A stretch of 29,773 nt of DNA from an uncultured Bacilli bacterium (GCA_947628635.1 CANRAX010000001.1:1-29773); one strand, 5' to 3'. Shown: positions 1 through 7,619, counted from the first letter of the stretch. A program made the numbers and translations. Notes: generated by a model not told the origin, from the letters alone.

Positions 1-333
1 GCTTTGATTAGGACACTTGCTTTAAGGCCAGATATACTACTTTTAGATGAGGCGATGTCGGCACTTGATTATCAGTCAAGACTGGCGATTAGTGATGATA
101 TTTACCGAATAATTAAAAAAGAAGGAAAAACAGCTATTATGGTTACTCATGATATTGCGGAAGCTATAAGTATGGCTGATAGAGTTATTGTTTTGACGAA
201 AAGACCGGCTGTTGTTAAGAAAATTTATGAAATAAAGCTTACGGATAAATCGAGTCCTATTAATAATAGAAAAGCTAAAGAATTTAGTGATTATTATGAT
301 AAGATTTGGAGGGATTTAGATGTCCACATTTAG
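1..333 (+). CDS. ABC importer ATP-binding subunit, C-terminal part (SsuB/TauB-type), partial
   Basis: The reading frame is already open at base 1, so the true start lies outside the window. The visible 110 residues are the C-terminal third of an ABC ATPase: a Walker B segment (ILLLDEAMSALD), the D-loop, and the switch histidine (MVTHDIAEA). Hydrolysis at this subunit powers uptake through the next gene's permease. The sequence is closest to the nitrate/sulfonate/taurine (SsuB/TauB) importer class; the substrate cannot be told from here. The stop codon lies inside the next gene, a 14-base overlap, so the two are translationally coupled. The substrate-binding protein is not in view and is probably upstream. 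Confidence 0.9.
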   Translation, partial: ALIRTLALRPDILLLDEAMSALDYQSRLAISDDIYRIIKKEGKTAIMVTHDIAEAISMADRVIVLTKRPAVVKKIYEIKLTDKSSPINNRKAKEFSDYYDKIWRDLDVHI

Positions 334-1111
334 CGATGAGCATAAAAAGTATTTGGAAGATATAAAAAGAAAAAAGGTTATAGTTGGTGTATTTCGTTTT
401 TTAATAATAACTGCGTTTTTAGTTGTTTGGGAGCTGTTAGCTAGATTTAAAATTATAAATACATTTTTGTTTTCAAGTCCTAGTAGTGTTGTTACCACTT
501 TAATGGGATTAATTAAAGAAAATAATTTGTTTAGTCATATTGGAATTACATTATATGAAGTAATGGTAAGCTTCTTAGTCGCAACGGTTATTGGCCTTAT
601 AGTTGCTACTTTGTTTTGGCGCTTTGAAATTGCTTCTCGCATAATGGACCCTTATATAACAATACTTAATTCACTACCAAAAGTAGCTTTGGGACCATTA
701 CTTATTATTTGGGTTGGAGCTAGTATTAATTCAATTATTTTTATGGCTCTTTTGATAAGTACGTTTATTACTATTATTAATATTTATAATGGTTTTATGA
801 GTGTGAACAGTAGTTATATTACTTTAATGAAATCTTTCAAAGCTAGTAAATGGCAAATTTTTTGGAAAGTTATTTTGCCAAGTAATTATAAGACTATTTT
901 GGCTGCTTTGAAGATAAATGTTTCTATGAGTTTGATTGGGGTAATTATGGGAGAGTTGCTTGTTTCTAAAAGTGGGCTTGGTTATTTGATTATGTATGGC
1001 TCACAAGTATTTAATATTAATTTAGTTATTACTTCCGTAGTAATTTTAGGAGTTATTTCTTATTTAATGTATTTTGTTATTGATAAGTTTGAACAGAAAA
1101 TAAAAAGATGA
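320..1111 (+). CDS. ABC importer permease (SsuC/TauC-type)
   Basis: A 263-residue inner-membrane permease of the binding-protein-dependent type. A hydrophobic segment near residues 24-45 (FRFLIITAFLVVWELLA) is followed by about five more, and the cytoplasmic EAA coupling loop is visible around residues 165-190 (LMKSFKASKWQIFWKVILPS). Family members transport sulfonates, taurine, nitrate or pyrimidine precursors, and the substrate here is unknown. The ATG follows GGAGG by 7 bases and overlaps the ATPase gene's end. A strong terminator follows, so this is the last gene of the transporter operon. Confidence 0.92.
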   Translation: MSTFSDEHKKYLEDIKRKKVIVGVFRFLIITAFLVVWELLARFKIINTFLFSSPSSVVTTLMGLIKENNLFSHIGITLYEVMVSFLVATVIGLIVATLFWRFEIASRIMDPYITILNSLPKVALGPLLIIWVGASINSIIFMALLISTFITIINIYNGFMSVNSSYITLMKSFKASKWQIFWKVILPSNYKTILAALKINVSMSLIGVIMGELLVSKSGLGYLIMYGSQVFNINLVITSVVILGVISYLMYFVIDKFEQKIKR

Positions 1112-1140
1112 GATGTAGGTTATGATGAGTTGATTAAAAT

Positions 1141-1180
1141 AAAAAGGCTGTCTGAAACGAAATTTTAGACAGTCTTTTTA
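1141..1180 (+). terminator. Rho-independent terminator of the ABC importer operon
   Basis: A 13-bp stem (AAAAAGGCTGTCT paired with AGACAGTCTTTTT, one G-T pair) closes a 14-base loop and ends in a T run. It starts 30 bases after the permease stop. Confidence 0.9.
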
Positions 1181-1463
1181 TAATTTTATCCTTAAATTAA
1201 AACGACTTGTTTTGTCAAAGCTATTTAATAACTAAGAAATTCATTACTAAGTCGATTAGAATATTTTTTTTAGATTAAACTCTGCTATTAATAAAGTTAT
1301 AGTTGCAAGAGTATTATTATCTATAACTTCTTATTTTCTTTATAAGTGAACGCTTGTTCGTTAACACATTTCGCTCTTTTTTATACTAAATTTATTGTAT
1401 ATAAAAAAACTTATATAAGAAGACTTGCTTTGTAATTTTTTAATTATCCAATTTATTGTATTC
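1181..1463. other. Non-coding or decayed stretch
   Basis: No intact gene is visible. On the minus strand, 1256-1330 encodes a protein-like fragment without a start (EVIDNNTLATITLLIAEF, then a few residues and a stop), which may be a gene remnant. An imperfect inverted repeat, GTGAACG at 1346-1352 and CGTTAAC at 1359-1365, is also present and has no assigned role. Confidence 0.4.
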
Positions 1464-1571
1464 TTAATCAGTAACTGGTTCTAACCAGATATTATCTTTT
1501 TTCTTGCTTGGTACTTCAACGGTAATGTGACTAAACCATGTTTCCTTCGTTAAATGGTACAATGAAAATTG
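1464..1571 (-). pseudogene. Open in-frame extension downstream of the TAG stop of the 1572-2468 gene
   Basis: After the TAG at 1574-1572 the same frame stays open for 35 codons to a TAA at 1466-1464. The codons read as protein rather than as random AT-rich sequence: there are two Trp and three Pro, and the tail includes WFSHITVEVPS and DNIWLEPVTD. The likely explanation is that the upstream gene was once longer and lost its end to a nonsense mutation. Stop readthrough is the alternative, since the codon after TAG is CAA. It could also be the tail of an unrelated decayed gene. Confidence 0.4.
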
Positions 1572-2468
1572 CTATGCATTTTCCACTTTTCTAAATTTAA
1601 CAAAGTATGCTAATCCACCAATTTCATCTCTGTTTTCTTCTATTTTAATGCCCTTATCTTCACATTTTTTTAGAACTGCATTTTTAATAATTCCTTGGGT
1701 CAAAGGACTAACAAATGCAACATCAGGTTTATAATCTATTAATTCAGCAATAGTTGTTTCAGCGTTATATGGTAATACACTAATTTTATTTATAATATTA
1801 TTAATAACTTTATTATTATCATTTGAATAGTAATTATTAATAAAATTATTATAATCATTTTCTAATTTGCTTGGTAATTTTCGATTAGCAAAAGCGTATC
1901 CATCTTCATCAAACGAAATAAAACCATTTAAAGAATTAGGAACTAAATTTTTTTGTTCATCCATTTGGCTTACCTCTATATTATTAACATTGTTATTTGT
2001 TAACTTATTAGAACAAATTAAATTTTTAATTTCTTCTTCAGTTTTATATATTTCATTTTTTGCTTCTTCTGACGCTACATTTATTCTACTAATGGATATG
2101 TATATAGATTTAAATTTAATTCTTAAACTATCACTTTCTCCTACATACATTCCGGTACTTTGATTTAATGCTATTTTAATTAATTTATCAATATTAATTT
2201 CAATATAATTATATAAATTACTAACCACTTCATCAGTTACTTTATATTCGTCTTTACCAACGTTTATATTACCATATGAACTATTAAAAGCATTTCTTAT
2301 ACTTACTTCAATTCTACCATCATAATATCTTGGATGTTGTTTAGGTACTGCTGGATCTGCATACCAATCCAACATAAATGAATCTTTATCCATTAATTCC
2401 TCAATAAATATTTCATTCTTTCTATCTATTTTTTCTATATTATTTTCGCTATTCATATTACTTTCCAT
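1572..2468 (-). CDS. Hypothetical protein, 298 aa
   Basis: Not recognised. The protein is hydrophilic, with no signal peptide or membrane segment, so it is probably cytoplasmic. The N-terminal 110 residues form one block with a striking stretch at about 30-50 (MLDWYADPAVPKQHPRYYDG). A low-complexity Asn-rich linker follows at about 145-170. A C-terminal block, 180-298, ends with VAFVSPLTQGII and a Glu/Lys-rich tail. The start is uncertain: ATG at 2468 has only a weak GAGAAAG upstream, and the ATG at 2456 with GGAAAG ahead of it is about as good. It lies 80 bases downstream of the coiled-coil gene on the same strand, so the two probably share a transcript. The frame stays open after its TAG, so it may be truncated. 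Confidence 0.75.
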   Translation of the reverse strand: MESNMNSENNIEKIDRKNEIFIEELMDKDSFMLDWYADPAVPKQHPRYYDGRIEVSIRNAFNSSYGNINVGKDEYKVTDEVVSNLYNYIEINIDKLIKIALNQSTGMYVGESDSLRIKFKSIYISISRINVASEEAKNEIYKTEEEIKNLICSNKLTNNNVNNIEVSQMDEQKNLVPNSLNGFISFDEDGYAFANRKLPSKLENDYNNFINNYYSNDNNKVINNIINKISVLPYNAETTIAELIDYKPDVAFVSPLTQGIIKNAVLKKCEDKGIKIEENRDEIGGLAYFVKFRKVENA

Positions 2469-2548
2469 TTCTTTCTCATAATCTCCATTTTTTGTGTCTA
2501 TATTTCTATCCTAACATCACTAGTTCTTGATAATAAATTTCTTGCTAT

Positions 2549-2971
2549 TTAGTCAGAATCCTGTTTTGTTTTCTCTAAAGATTCCACTTTTCTAATTCTA
2601 TTATTTTTTTCATCTATTTGTTTTAATAATTCATCAAATTGTCTGCTAACTTCATCATAATGTTTCTCTTGTTCTTCATATTGTTGTTTACTAGATTCTA
2701 TTTTCTCATTTATTTCTTTAAGAGTTTCATCATTTTCTATATCTATATTATTTTCTTTATATTCATCAAAACTAGGAAAATCAAATTTATCCCACTTTGC
2801 ATTCATTCTTTTTAATTCTTCATCATGTTTTTTCAAAAGTTTATCACTATCTTTTATAAATCCTTTCATTTCTTTATAATCATATTTAATTTCTTGCTTT
2901 TCTGCTTTTGTATTTGCTTCTTTTTTCTTTTGTTTATATTCATCATTTAGATTATTTAATATTTCACCCAT
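2549..2971 (-). CDS. Small coiled-coil hypothetical protein, 140 aa
   Basis: Not recognised beyond its physical character. It is extremely charged (Lys, Glu, Asp), has no membrane segment, and most of its length should be helical coiled coil: about residues 1-60, and again 80-130 with heptad-like spacing in EQEKHYDEVSRQFDELLKQI. The middle contains FDFPSFDEY, the only break with prolines. The ATG at 2971 has AGG about 8 bases upstream and an extended -10 promoter a little further up, so it is the first gene of the pair with the 298-residue protein. A scaffold or partner role for that protein is inference only. Confidence 0.75.
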   Translation of the reverse strand: MGEILNNLNDEYKQKKKEANTKAEKQEIKYDYKEMKGFIKDSDKLLKKHDEELKRMNAKWDKFDFPSFDEYKENNIDIENDETLKEINEKIESSKQQYEEQEKHYDEVSRQFDELLKQIDEKNNRIRKVESLEKTKQDSD

Positions 2972-3010
2972 AATATACCTATCAAAAATTATTTTCTTTT
3001 CTTACCTACT

Positions 3011-3019
3011 ATTATATCA
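3011..3019 (-). promoter_or_regulatory. Extended -10 promoter of the unknown two-gene operon
   Basis: On the minus strand TGATATAAT (TG, one base, consensus TATAAT) lies 40 bases before the ATG at 2971. No good -35 is visible, which is normal for extended -10 promoters. Confidence 0.6.
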
Positions 3020-3045
3020 TAGCATTATTTAATTGGAGAAAAAAT

Positions 3046-3074
3046 GAAAAAGCAAATCACGTATAGTGCTTGCT
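3046..3074 (-). terminator. Terminator of the XRE/DUF4097 operon
   Basis: On the minus strand a hairpin with arms AGCAA/TTGCT and CAC/GTG (small asymmetric bulge, TATAC loop) is followed directly by TTTTTC. It begins 2 bases after the stop at 3076. Confidence 0.7.
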
Positions 3075-3075
3075 A

Positions 3076-3963
3076 TTAATTACTTACTTCAATATCACCA
3101 CAATCATTTTCTATTTTTAAGGTAATATCAGATTTGTGATAATTATTCTTAATTTTTACTTTGCCTAAGTCCGTTTTGGCATCAATAAATAATTCGTTGG
3201 TATTATCTATTTCTATGTCGCCATAATCATTTTTAATGTAAGAGTCTTTTTTTAAATTGAGATTATTAAGTTCTATATCGCCACAATCATTTTCAAGATA
3301 AAGATAATTATTAACTGACTTAATTTTTATATCTCCATAACTATTCTTTACTGTTGCGTCATTAGTCTTAGAAATTAAAACATCCCCACAATCTTCATTT
3401 ACACTTAATACATTAGCTTTTTCTATTTCTATATCACCATAATCATTGACTACTTTAACAATATTACCACCAAGCATTTTAACATCGCCACAATCTTCTT
3501 CAACATCAATATTACCATTTAAAAATTCATCAATAAAAACATCGCCATAATCATTTTTTATATTAATATTTCCAGCATAGTCTTTTGGTAAATATATCTT
3601 TATCTTAGCTGATTTTTGATTAAAACAAAATCCTATACAATTTTTTTCTTTTGTTTTAATGTTTAAAGTATCAAGATTGGTTTCAATATCAGTATAGTCT
3701 TTTTCTCCGTAAATTACGGCTTTAATATTTTCCGTATTGCTTCTTTTAAAATAAATTTCACTTGTAGTAGCGTCTATCACGATACTATTAAACTTTTCTT
3801 CAAAAGTTTTATCTAATATCAATTCATTACTACTTTGTACTCCCATCATAAAACCTTTAAATTTAAAATCATTTTGTAAGAGACCTATAAAAAATATTGA
3901 AAGGGCTATCATAATAATAGATAATAAAATAATTAAAGCTATAATCCATTTTCTATTTTTCAT
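3076..3963 (-). CDS. DUF4097-like anchored surface protein with alternating DYGD/DCGD repeats
   Basis: A 295-residue protein with one N-terminal membrane segment (residues 6-29). The rest is outside the cell, or inside if the topology is reversed. From residue 135 on it is a parallel beta-helix-like repeat of about 17-20 residues per rung, each ending in a GDI/GDV turn, as in the DUF4097 (LiaG-type putative adhesin) family. The turn residue alternates: Tyr139, Cys158, Tyr175, Cys192, Tyr209, Cys227, Tyr247, a degenerate DLGK at 265, and Cys288. A CIGFC pair sits at 109-113. Its start overlaps the XRE regulator by 11 bases, so the two are co-translated. Proteins of this family often accompany envelope-stress regulators, so a role at the cell surface is likely; the exact function is unknown. 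Confidence 0.85.
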   Translation of the reverse strand: MKNRKWIIALIILLSIIMIALSIFFIGLLQNDFKFKGFMMGVQSSNELILDKTFEEKFNSIVIDATTSEIYFKRSNTENIKAVIYGEKDYTDIETNLDTLNIKTKEKNCIGFCFNQKSAKIKIYLPKDYAGNINIKNDYGDVFIDEFLNGNIDVEEDCGDVKMLGGNIVKVVNDYGDIEIEKANVLSVNEDCGDVLISKTNDATVKNSYGDIKIKSVNNYLYLENDCGDIELNNLNLKKDSYIKNDYGDIEIDNTNELFIDAKTDLGKVKIKNNYHKSDITLKIENDCGDIEVSN

Positions 3964-4600
3964 CTTTATAGCTCCTTAGCATAAATATTAATTTTAATAT
4001 TTCTTCGAATAAGCCAAATATTACCCATATTATCCATGTTAAATGCCAAGCCATAGTTTTAAAACTAATAACTAAATATATGATGGTAATGAGTATTGCT
4101 ACTACACTGGAAATTTGTTTTCTTAATTTATCAGTTTCTGTTTCTTTAGGAGTTTCTATTTTTTTATATTTAATACATACATAGATTATTATACCTGTTG
4201 CGACTCCACAAATAAGTAAAAATAAAGCACAGGCTACTACGGGATTCATATTCATAACGGGAATAGAAATAAGTATCCATACACAACTCAAAAAATATAA
4301 CACAACGCTAATTGCTATTCCTTTGGCTTTTTTACTTGTCTTTAATTTTTCTTCTTCTAAATCAATAACGAATTCACTATTTTTAGAATTTTCTTTTCCT
4401 TTTAATTCAATAAAAAGTTCATCAGGAGTGATACCATACAAATCACATAAAGGAACAACTTTATCGAAATCAGGCAGACTCTGGTCTGTTTCCCATTTTG
4501 AAACAGTTTGTCTTGTAACTTTTAATTTATCTGCTACTTCTTCTTGAGATAATTTTTTATCTCTCCTTAACTTAAATAACCTTTCACCTAAATTATTCAC
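3953..4600 (-). CDS. XRE-family regulator with C-terminal membrane segments
   Basis: A DNA-binding helix-turn-helix of the XRE type occupies about residues 4-58 (KLSQEEVADKLKVTRQTVSKWE). A charged linker follows, then three to four hydrophobic segments, so the repressor is held at the membrane. I place the start at GTG 4600, preceded by GAGGTGA with 5 bases between. An upstream TTG at 4618 would lie ahead of the predicted transcription start (-10 at 4625-4620) and is rejected. This gives 215 residues. It is first in an operon with the DUF4097-like protein. The inverted repeats around its promoter suggest it regulates itself, perhaps in response to a membrane signal. Confidence 0.88.
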   Translation of the reverse strand: MNNLGERLFKLRRDKKLSQEEVADKLKVTRQTVSKWETDQSLPDFDKVVPLCDLYGITPDELFIELKGKENSKNSEFVIDLEEEKLKTSKKAKGIAISVVLYFLSCVWILISIPVMNMNPVVACALFLLICGVATGIIIYVCIKYKKIETPKETETDKLRKQISSVVAILITIIYLVISFKTMAWHLTWIIWVIFGLFEEILKLIFMLRSYKDEK

Positions 4601-4619
4601 TTTCTTCACCTCACGCAAA

Positions 4620-4680
4620 ATTATACATTTTATTTTAGTTGCAATCTACCTGTTTGAGTTGGAAATTTGTCAACTAAAAT
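4620..4680 (-). promoter_or_regulatory. Promoter and inverted-repeat operator of the XRE/DUF4097 operon
   Basis: On the minus strand TATAAT lies at 4625-4620, placing transcription start just ahead of the ribosome binding site. A perfect 10-bp inverted repeat flanks the promoter: ATTTTAGTTG at 4632-4641 and CAACTAAAAT at 4671-4680. A third AGTTG at 4657-4661 lies 20 bp from the first arm. The arrangement fits autoregulation by the XRE protein; binding is inferred. Confidence 0.5.
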
Positions 4681-4742
4681 TAACATTTTAACAATTATAT
4701 ATGAAAAAACAAACTATTTTCTAGTCTGCTTTATAAATTTTA

Positions 4743-5540
4743 TTAATCAACATTAACACCTTTTTTGAATATTTTTACATCTATACAATAATAGATACCA
4801 ATTAAAACGATATAAAGAAATATTCCTAAAACTAAGGCAGTTTTTACTATATCAACTGTAAGAGTATTGTTTATATTAGAATTAAATAAGGCCATAATAT
4901 TTGGATTAAATAAACCGATGATATAGATAATTAAAACGGATATCGCTACAACAAAGAGATAGTTTAAGAAACCATAAAGAATTGATTTAGCCATTTTGAA
5001 GTTATTTTCTCTATGACCTAGTAATATACCAGTAAAGCCTGCTTGTAATATAGTAGTAAATTCTAAAAATAAACATAAGAAAGCAGTAAGAATTACTTTA
5101 ATTGTGGTACTATTCATAACTGTTGCAAAAAACTGTAAGGTACTTTTTAAAACTTCTAAATTTTCTTTTGAATAATAAGCAATAAATACAAATAATATAA
5201 TGACTAATATGCTTGTGAACATTGTAATAATAGAAGATAAAAATTTAGAGGTATAAATAGTAGTTTTACTTATGGGAAGTGTATGTGTTAAATAGGACTC
5301 ATCGCCATATATATTTTTAACGAATCTTACCCATACTCGTAATAAACTATTTATTATAATATTTATAATAAAAGCGATTGTTGTTCCACTTGCTATAAGT
5401 GCTAGAATATGGAACATAAAAGAATTATCAAAAGAGAATAAAACTCTTGTAAAAATTGCAAATATAGTAGTCAGTAAATAAAAAACTATTAAAACTTTAT
5501 AAATGTACTTTAAATCATATTTTAAACATTTACCTAACAT
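4743..5540 (-). CDS. ABC-2-type membrane permease, 265 aa
   Basis: Six hydrophobic segments are visible, at about residues 15-37, 42-68, 105-128, 145-175, 190-212 and 232-255, with a short loop carrying YGDESYLTHTLPISKTT that is typical of ABC-2 permeases partnered with YtrB/YxlF-like ATPases. It overlaps the ATPase gene by 7 bases and has AGGAGG 8 bases before its ATG. With the GntR repressor and ATPase it forms a three-gene operon. Such exporters often respond to cell-wall-active peptides, but the substrate here is unknown. No clear terminator follows; the XRE gene downstream has its own promoter. Confidence 0.88.
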   Translation of the reverse strand: MLGKCLKYDLKYIYKVLIVFYLLTTIFAIFTRVLFSFDNSFMFHILALIASGTTIAFIINIIINSLLRVWVRFVKNIYGDESYLTHTLPISKTTIYTSKFLSSIITMFTSILVIILFVFIAYYSKENLEVLKSTLQFFATVMNSTTIKVILTAFLCLFLEFTTILQAGFTGILLGHRENNFKMAKSILYGFLNYLFVVAISVLIIYIIGLFNPNIMALFNSNINNTLTVDIVKTALVLGIFLYIVLIGIYYCIDVKIFKKGVNVD

Positions 5541-6229
5541 TTGAACATCCTCCTAAATATTTCATCAATAGAGCCTTTTTCTTTTGCTCTTAACTTATCA
5601 GCATTAGATGAAAGAATTATTTTTCCTTTATCAATAAATATAACTTCATCAAGTATTCTTTCTATATCACTAATAAGATGAGTGGATATTATGACACTGC
5701 CATCTTCATTAAAATTATTTAAGATGGTATCTAATATATAATCTCTAGTTGCAGGGTCAACACCACCTAAAGGCTCATCTAATATATAAAGTTCTGCATT
5801 TCTTGACATGACAAGTATAAGTTGTAATTTTTCTTGCATACCTTTACTCATTTTAGAAATTTTCATATCTATTTCTAAATCTAAATCTTTGATTAACCTT
5901 TTAGCCTTGTCAGCATCAAAGTTATCATAAAAGTCCGTAAAATATTCAAGTGTTTGTTTAATTGTCATACTTTTATCCAAGTAAGTTCTTTCTGGTAAAT
6001 AAGAAATGATTTTTTTACTTTCAATACCAATATTTTTGCCATTTACTAAAATTTCACCACTTGTTGGGATAAGTAAATCATTTATAAGTTTGATTAAGGT
6101 TGTTTTACCCATACCATTTTTTCCTAACAAGCCTATAATTTTTCCTCGTGGTATTCTTAGGTTAATATCTTTTAAAACTTGTTTTTTATCATAATTTTTA
6201 TAAATGTTTTTACACTCTAATAATTCCAT
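5534..6229 (-). CDS. ABC transporter ATP-binding protein (YtrB/YxlF-type)
   Basis: A 231-residue complete ABC ATPase. Walker A is GKNGMGKT at residues 36-43, the Q-loop position reads SYLPER (Pro-Glu as in this subfamily), the signature is MSKGM at 127-131, Walker B is LYILDEP ending at 153, and the switch His lies in IISTHLI. It drives the ABC-2 permease encoded next. The ATG shares one base with the GntR stop codon (TAATG), and it overlaps the permease gene by 7 bases, so all three genes are translationally coupled. Confidence 0.95.
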   Translation of the reverse strand: MELLECKNIYKNYDKKQVLKDINLRIPRGKIIGLLGKNGMGKTTLIKLINDLLIPTSGEILVNGKNIGIESKKIISYLPERTYLDKSMTIKQTLEYFTDFYDNFDADKAKRLIKDLDLEIDMKISKMSKGMQEKLQLILVMSRNAELYILDEPLGGVDPATRDYILDTILNNFNEDGSVIISTHLISDIERILDEVIFIDKGKIILSSNADKLRAKEKGSIDEIFRRMFKC

Positions 6230-6588
6230 TATTTATTTTCCTCCCTTAAAAATTCAACTATTTCATTTTTTATAAATCCTAATTCTTTCATTTCATCTAT
6301 ATATTTTTTAGTTTTTTCTTTGGCATATTTGTCTTTAAATTTATTTAATAGTTTTTGGTCTTTAGTAACATATTTCCCGTTTGTTCTTTCGGTATAGATA
6401 AGTTTTAAATCTTCAAGTTCAACAAGTGCTTTTTGCATAGTATTAGGATTTACTTTTGTCTTTAGGGCAAGTTCTCTAACTGACGGTAGTTTTTCGCCTG
6501 ATTTTATTTTCCCTGATATTATATATATTTGTAATTGTTCTACTAGTTGGATATATATTGGTCTATCATTATCAAATACAAAATTCAT
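6229..6588 (-). CDS. GntR-family repressor, YtrA subfamily
   Basis: The protein has 119 residues from the chosen start. A winged helix of the GntR type fills residues 4-72 (KLPSVRELALKTKVNPNTMQKALVELEDL), followed only by a short helical tail, which is the hallmark of YtrA-type regulators that control adjacent ABC transporters. An ATG six codons upstream (6606) has no ribosome binding site, whereas ATG 6588 has AAAGGAG 5 bases ahead. A perfect palindrome on its own promoter argues for autorepression of the whole operon. The inducer is unknown; relatives respond to envelope stress. Confidence 0.93.
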   Translation of the reverse strand: MNFVFDNDRPIYIQLVEQLQIYIISGKIKSGEKLPSVRELALKTKVNPNTMQKALVELEDLKLIYTERTNGKYVTKDQKLLNKFKDKYAKEKTKKYIDEMKELGFIKNEIVEFLREENK

Positions 6589-6603
6589 AATTGCTCCTTT
6601 TTG

Positions 6604-6655
6604 CATTGTATTACTTGCTTAATACAATGATATAATCAAAATTTAAAAAAGTCAA
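6604..6655 (-). promoter_or_regulatory. Promoter and palindromic operator of the GntR-ABC operon
   Basis: On the minus strand, TTGACT (6655-6650) and TATCAT (6632-6627) are spaced 17 bp. A perfect 10-bp inverted repeat, CATTGTATTA at 6604-6613 and TAATACAATG at 6620-6629 with a 6-bp gap, covers the end of the -10 and the start point. GTATTA-gap-TAATAC is the form expected of a YtrA-type GntR site, so repression by blocking polymerase is likely. Confidence 0.8.
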
Positions 6656-6690
6656 TAAAAAATGATTATCAATTTTACTTGATAACCTAA
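6655..6690 (-). terminator. Possible terminator-like hairpin
   Basis: On the minus strand TTATCAA and TTGATAA (7-bp arms, 6679-6685 and 6666-6672) are followed by TCATTTTTT. This could end transcription of the XRE gene that stops at 6909, although it lies more than 200 bases downstream. The stem is weak (one G-C pair). Confidence 0.35.
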
Positions 6691-6731
6691 ATCATTTAAA
6701 CTGTAAGTTTTATAAATTATTTTAAATCTAA

Positions 6732-6863
6732 AAAAAGTTGCCTCAAGAATATGAAATGTCTGAAATAATGTTTTCTGATGAATTACCTGATAACATGACT
6801 TTTCCTGATTCATCTAAAATTTATTTTAATAAAGTTATTGAAGCAAAGAGTTTAAATAATTAA
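6732..6863 (+). pseudogene. Short coding-like remnant
   Basis: The frame is open for 43 codons with protein-like composition (LPQEYEMSEIMFSDELPDN, then TFPDSSKIYFNKVIEAK). There is no ribosome binding site and the only ATGs are internal (6756). It looks like the tail of a lost gene. Apart from this, the 6656-6908 gap holds only AT-rich sequence. Confidence 0.3.
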
Positions 6864-6908
6864 ATTTTTTTTATTAATTAAAAAGCTATTATGAATTTTT
6901 GAATCTAT

Positions 6909-7619
6909 TTACTTGCAATAGTTTAATAAGTCATAATCAGTTTGCTTACTATTTTTTTCGATAGTCCAATATTCATCAGCTTCATTGAAATTACATCTAT
7001 ATACATCATAGAATAAGGTATCATAATATATTACGTTTCCGATAGTGTTAGTTTTAATTCTAAATCGTGGGGCTTGGCTATTTAGTTTTACATTACTATA
7101 ATCTAGTATTAATAACATTGCTATTATTAAAACAACATATCCTAAATTAAATAATACTCTTTTTTTTAAAGTTTTTCCTTTTTGAATAATTGAAAAGCCA
7201 AATAAAGATATTATCATACCTATAACTGAATAGATAGAACCCCAACTACTTTCACTAGGAAATACAGAAAAAGCACTAAAAATTAAACCTAAGCCAAAGA
7301 ATAATAAAATTTCTGCAATTAATTTATTTTTCTTGTGGATTTTTTTAGTTGTATAATCAATAGTATTAACAATATTTTCTTCAAACTTCTCTTGGTATTC
7401 TTTATACTCAACTTTTTGGCCACTTATTAAATCATTTAAAGTAATATCTAATTCATTACATAAAGGTTTGAATAAAGATAAGTCAGGCATATTTCTGCCA
7501 TTTTCCCAATTTCCAATAGTACGGTCAGATACTCCTAGTTTTTCGGCTAAAGCTTGTTGAGTTAAATTTTTATTTTTCCTACATTCAGAAATAAATTTGC
7601 CAATTTTGTCTTGATCCAT
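6909..7619 (-). CDS. XRE-family regulator with four membrane segments
   Basis: A 236-residue protein. An XRE helix-turn-helix covers about residues 5-60 (NLTQQALAEKLGVSDRTIGNWE), followed by a charged linker. Hydrophobic segments at about 100-118, 127-145 and 155-175 follow, and then a soluble C-terminal tail (about 50 residues) containing IYYDTLFYDVYRCN. The ATG at 7619 has AAAGGAG 8 bases ahead; the ATG at 7637 six codons upstream has none. It stands alone, on the same strand as the YjbR-EVE gene upstream. A membrane-bound sensor-repressor is the likely role; the target is unknown, since no partner gene sits beside it. Confidence 0.88.
   Translation of the reverse strand: MDQDKIGKFISECRKNKNLTQQALAEKLGVSDRTIGNWENGRNMPDLSLFKPLCNELDITLNDLISGQKVEYKEYQEKFEENIVNTIDYTTKKIHKKNKLIAEILLFFGLGLIFSAFSVFPSESSWGSIYSVIGMIISLFGFSIIQKGKTLKKRVLFNLGYVVLIIAMLLILDYSNVKLNSQAPRFRIKTNTIGNVIYYDTLFYDVYRCNFNEADEYWTIEKNSKQTDYDLLNYCK

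Noticed and set aside
1473..1486. Short palindrome CTGGTT-CT-AACCAG
   Set aside because: Loop of 2 bases is too tight for a hairpin and there is no T run; it lies inside the coding-like extension and reads as codons.
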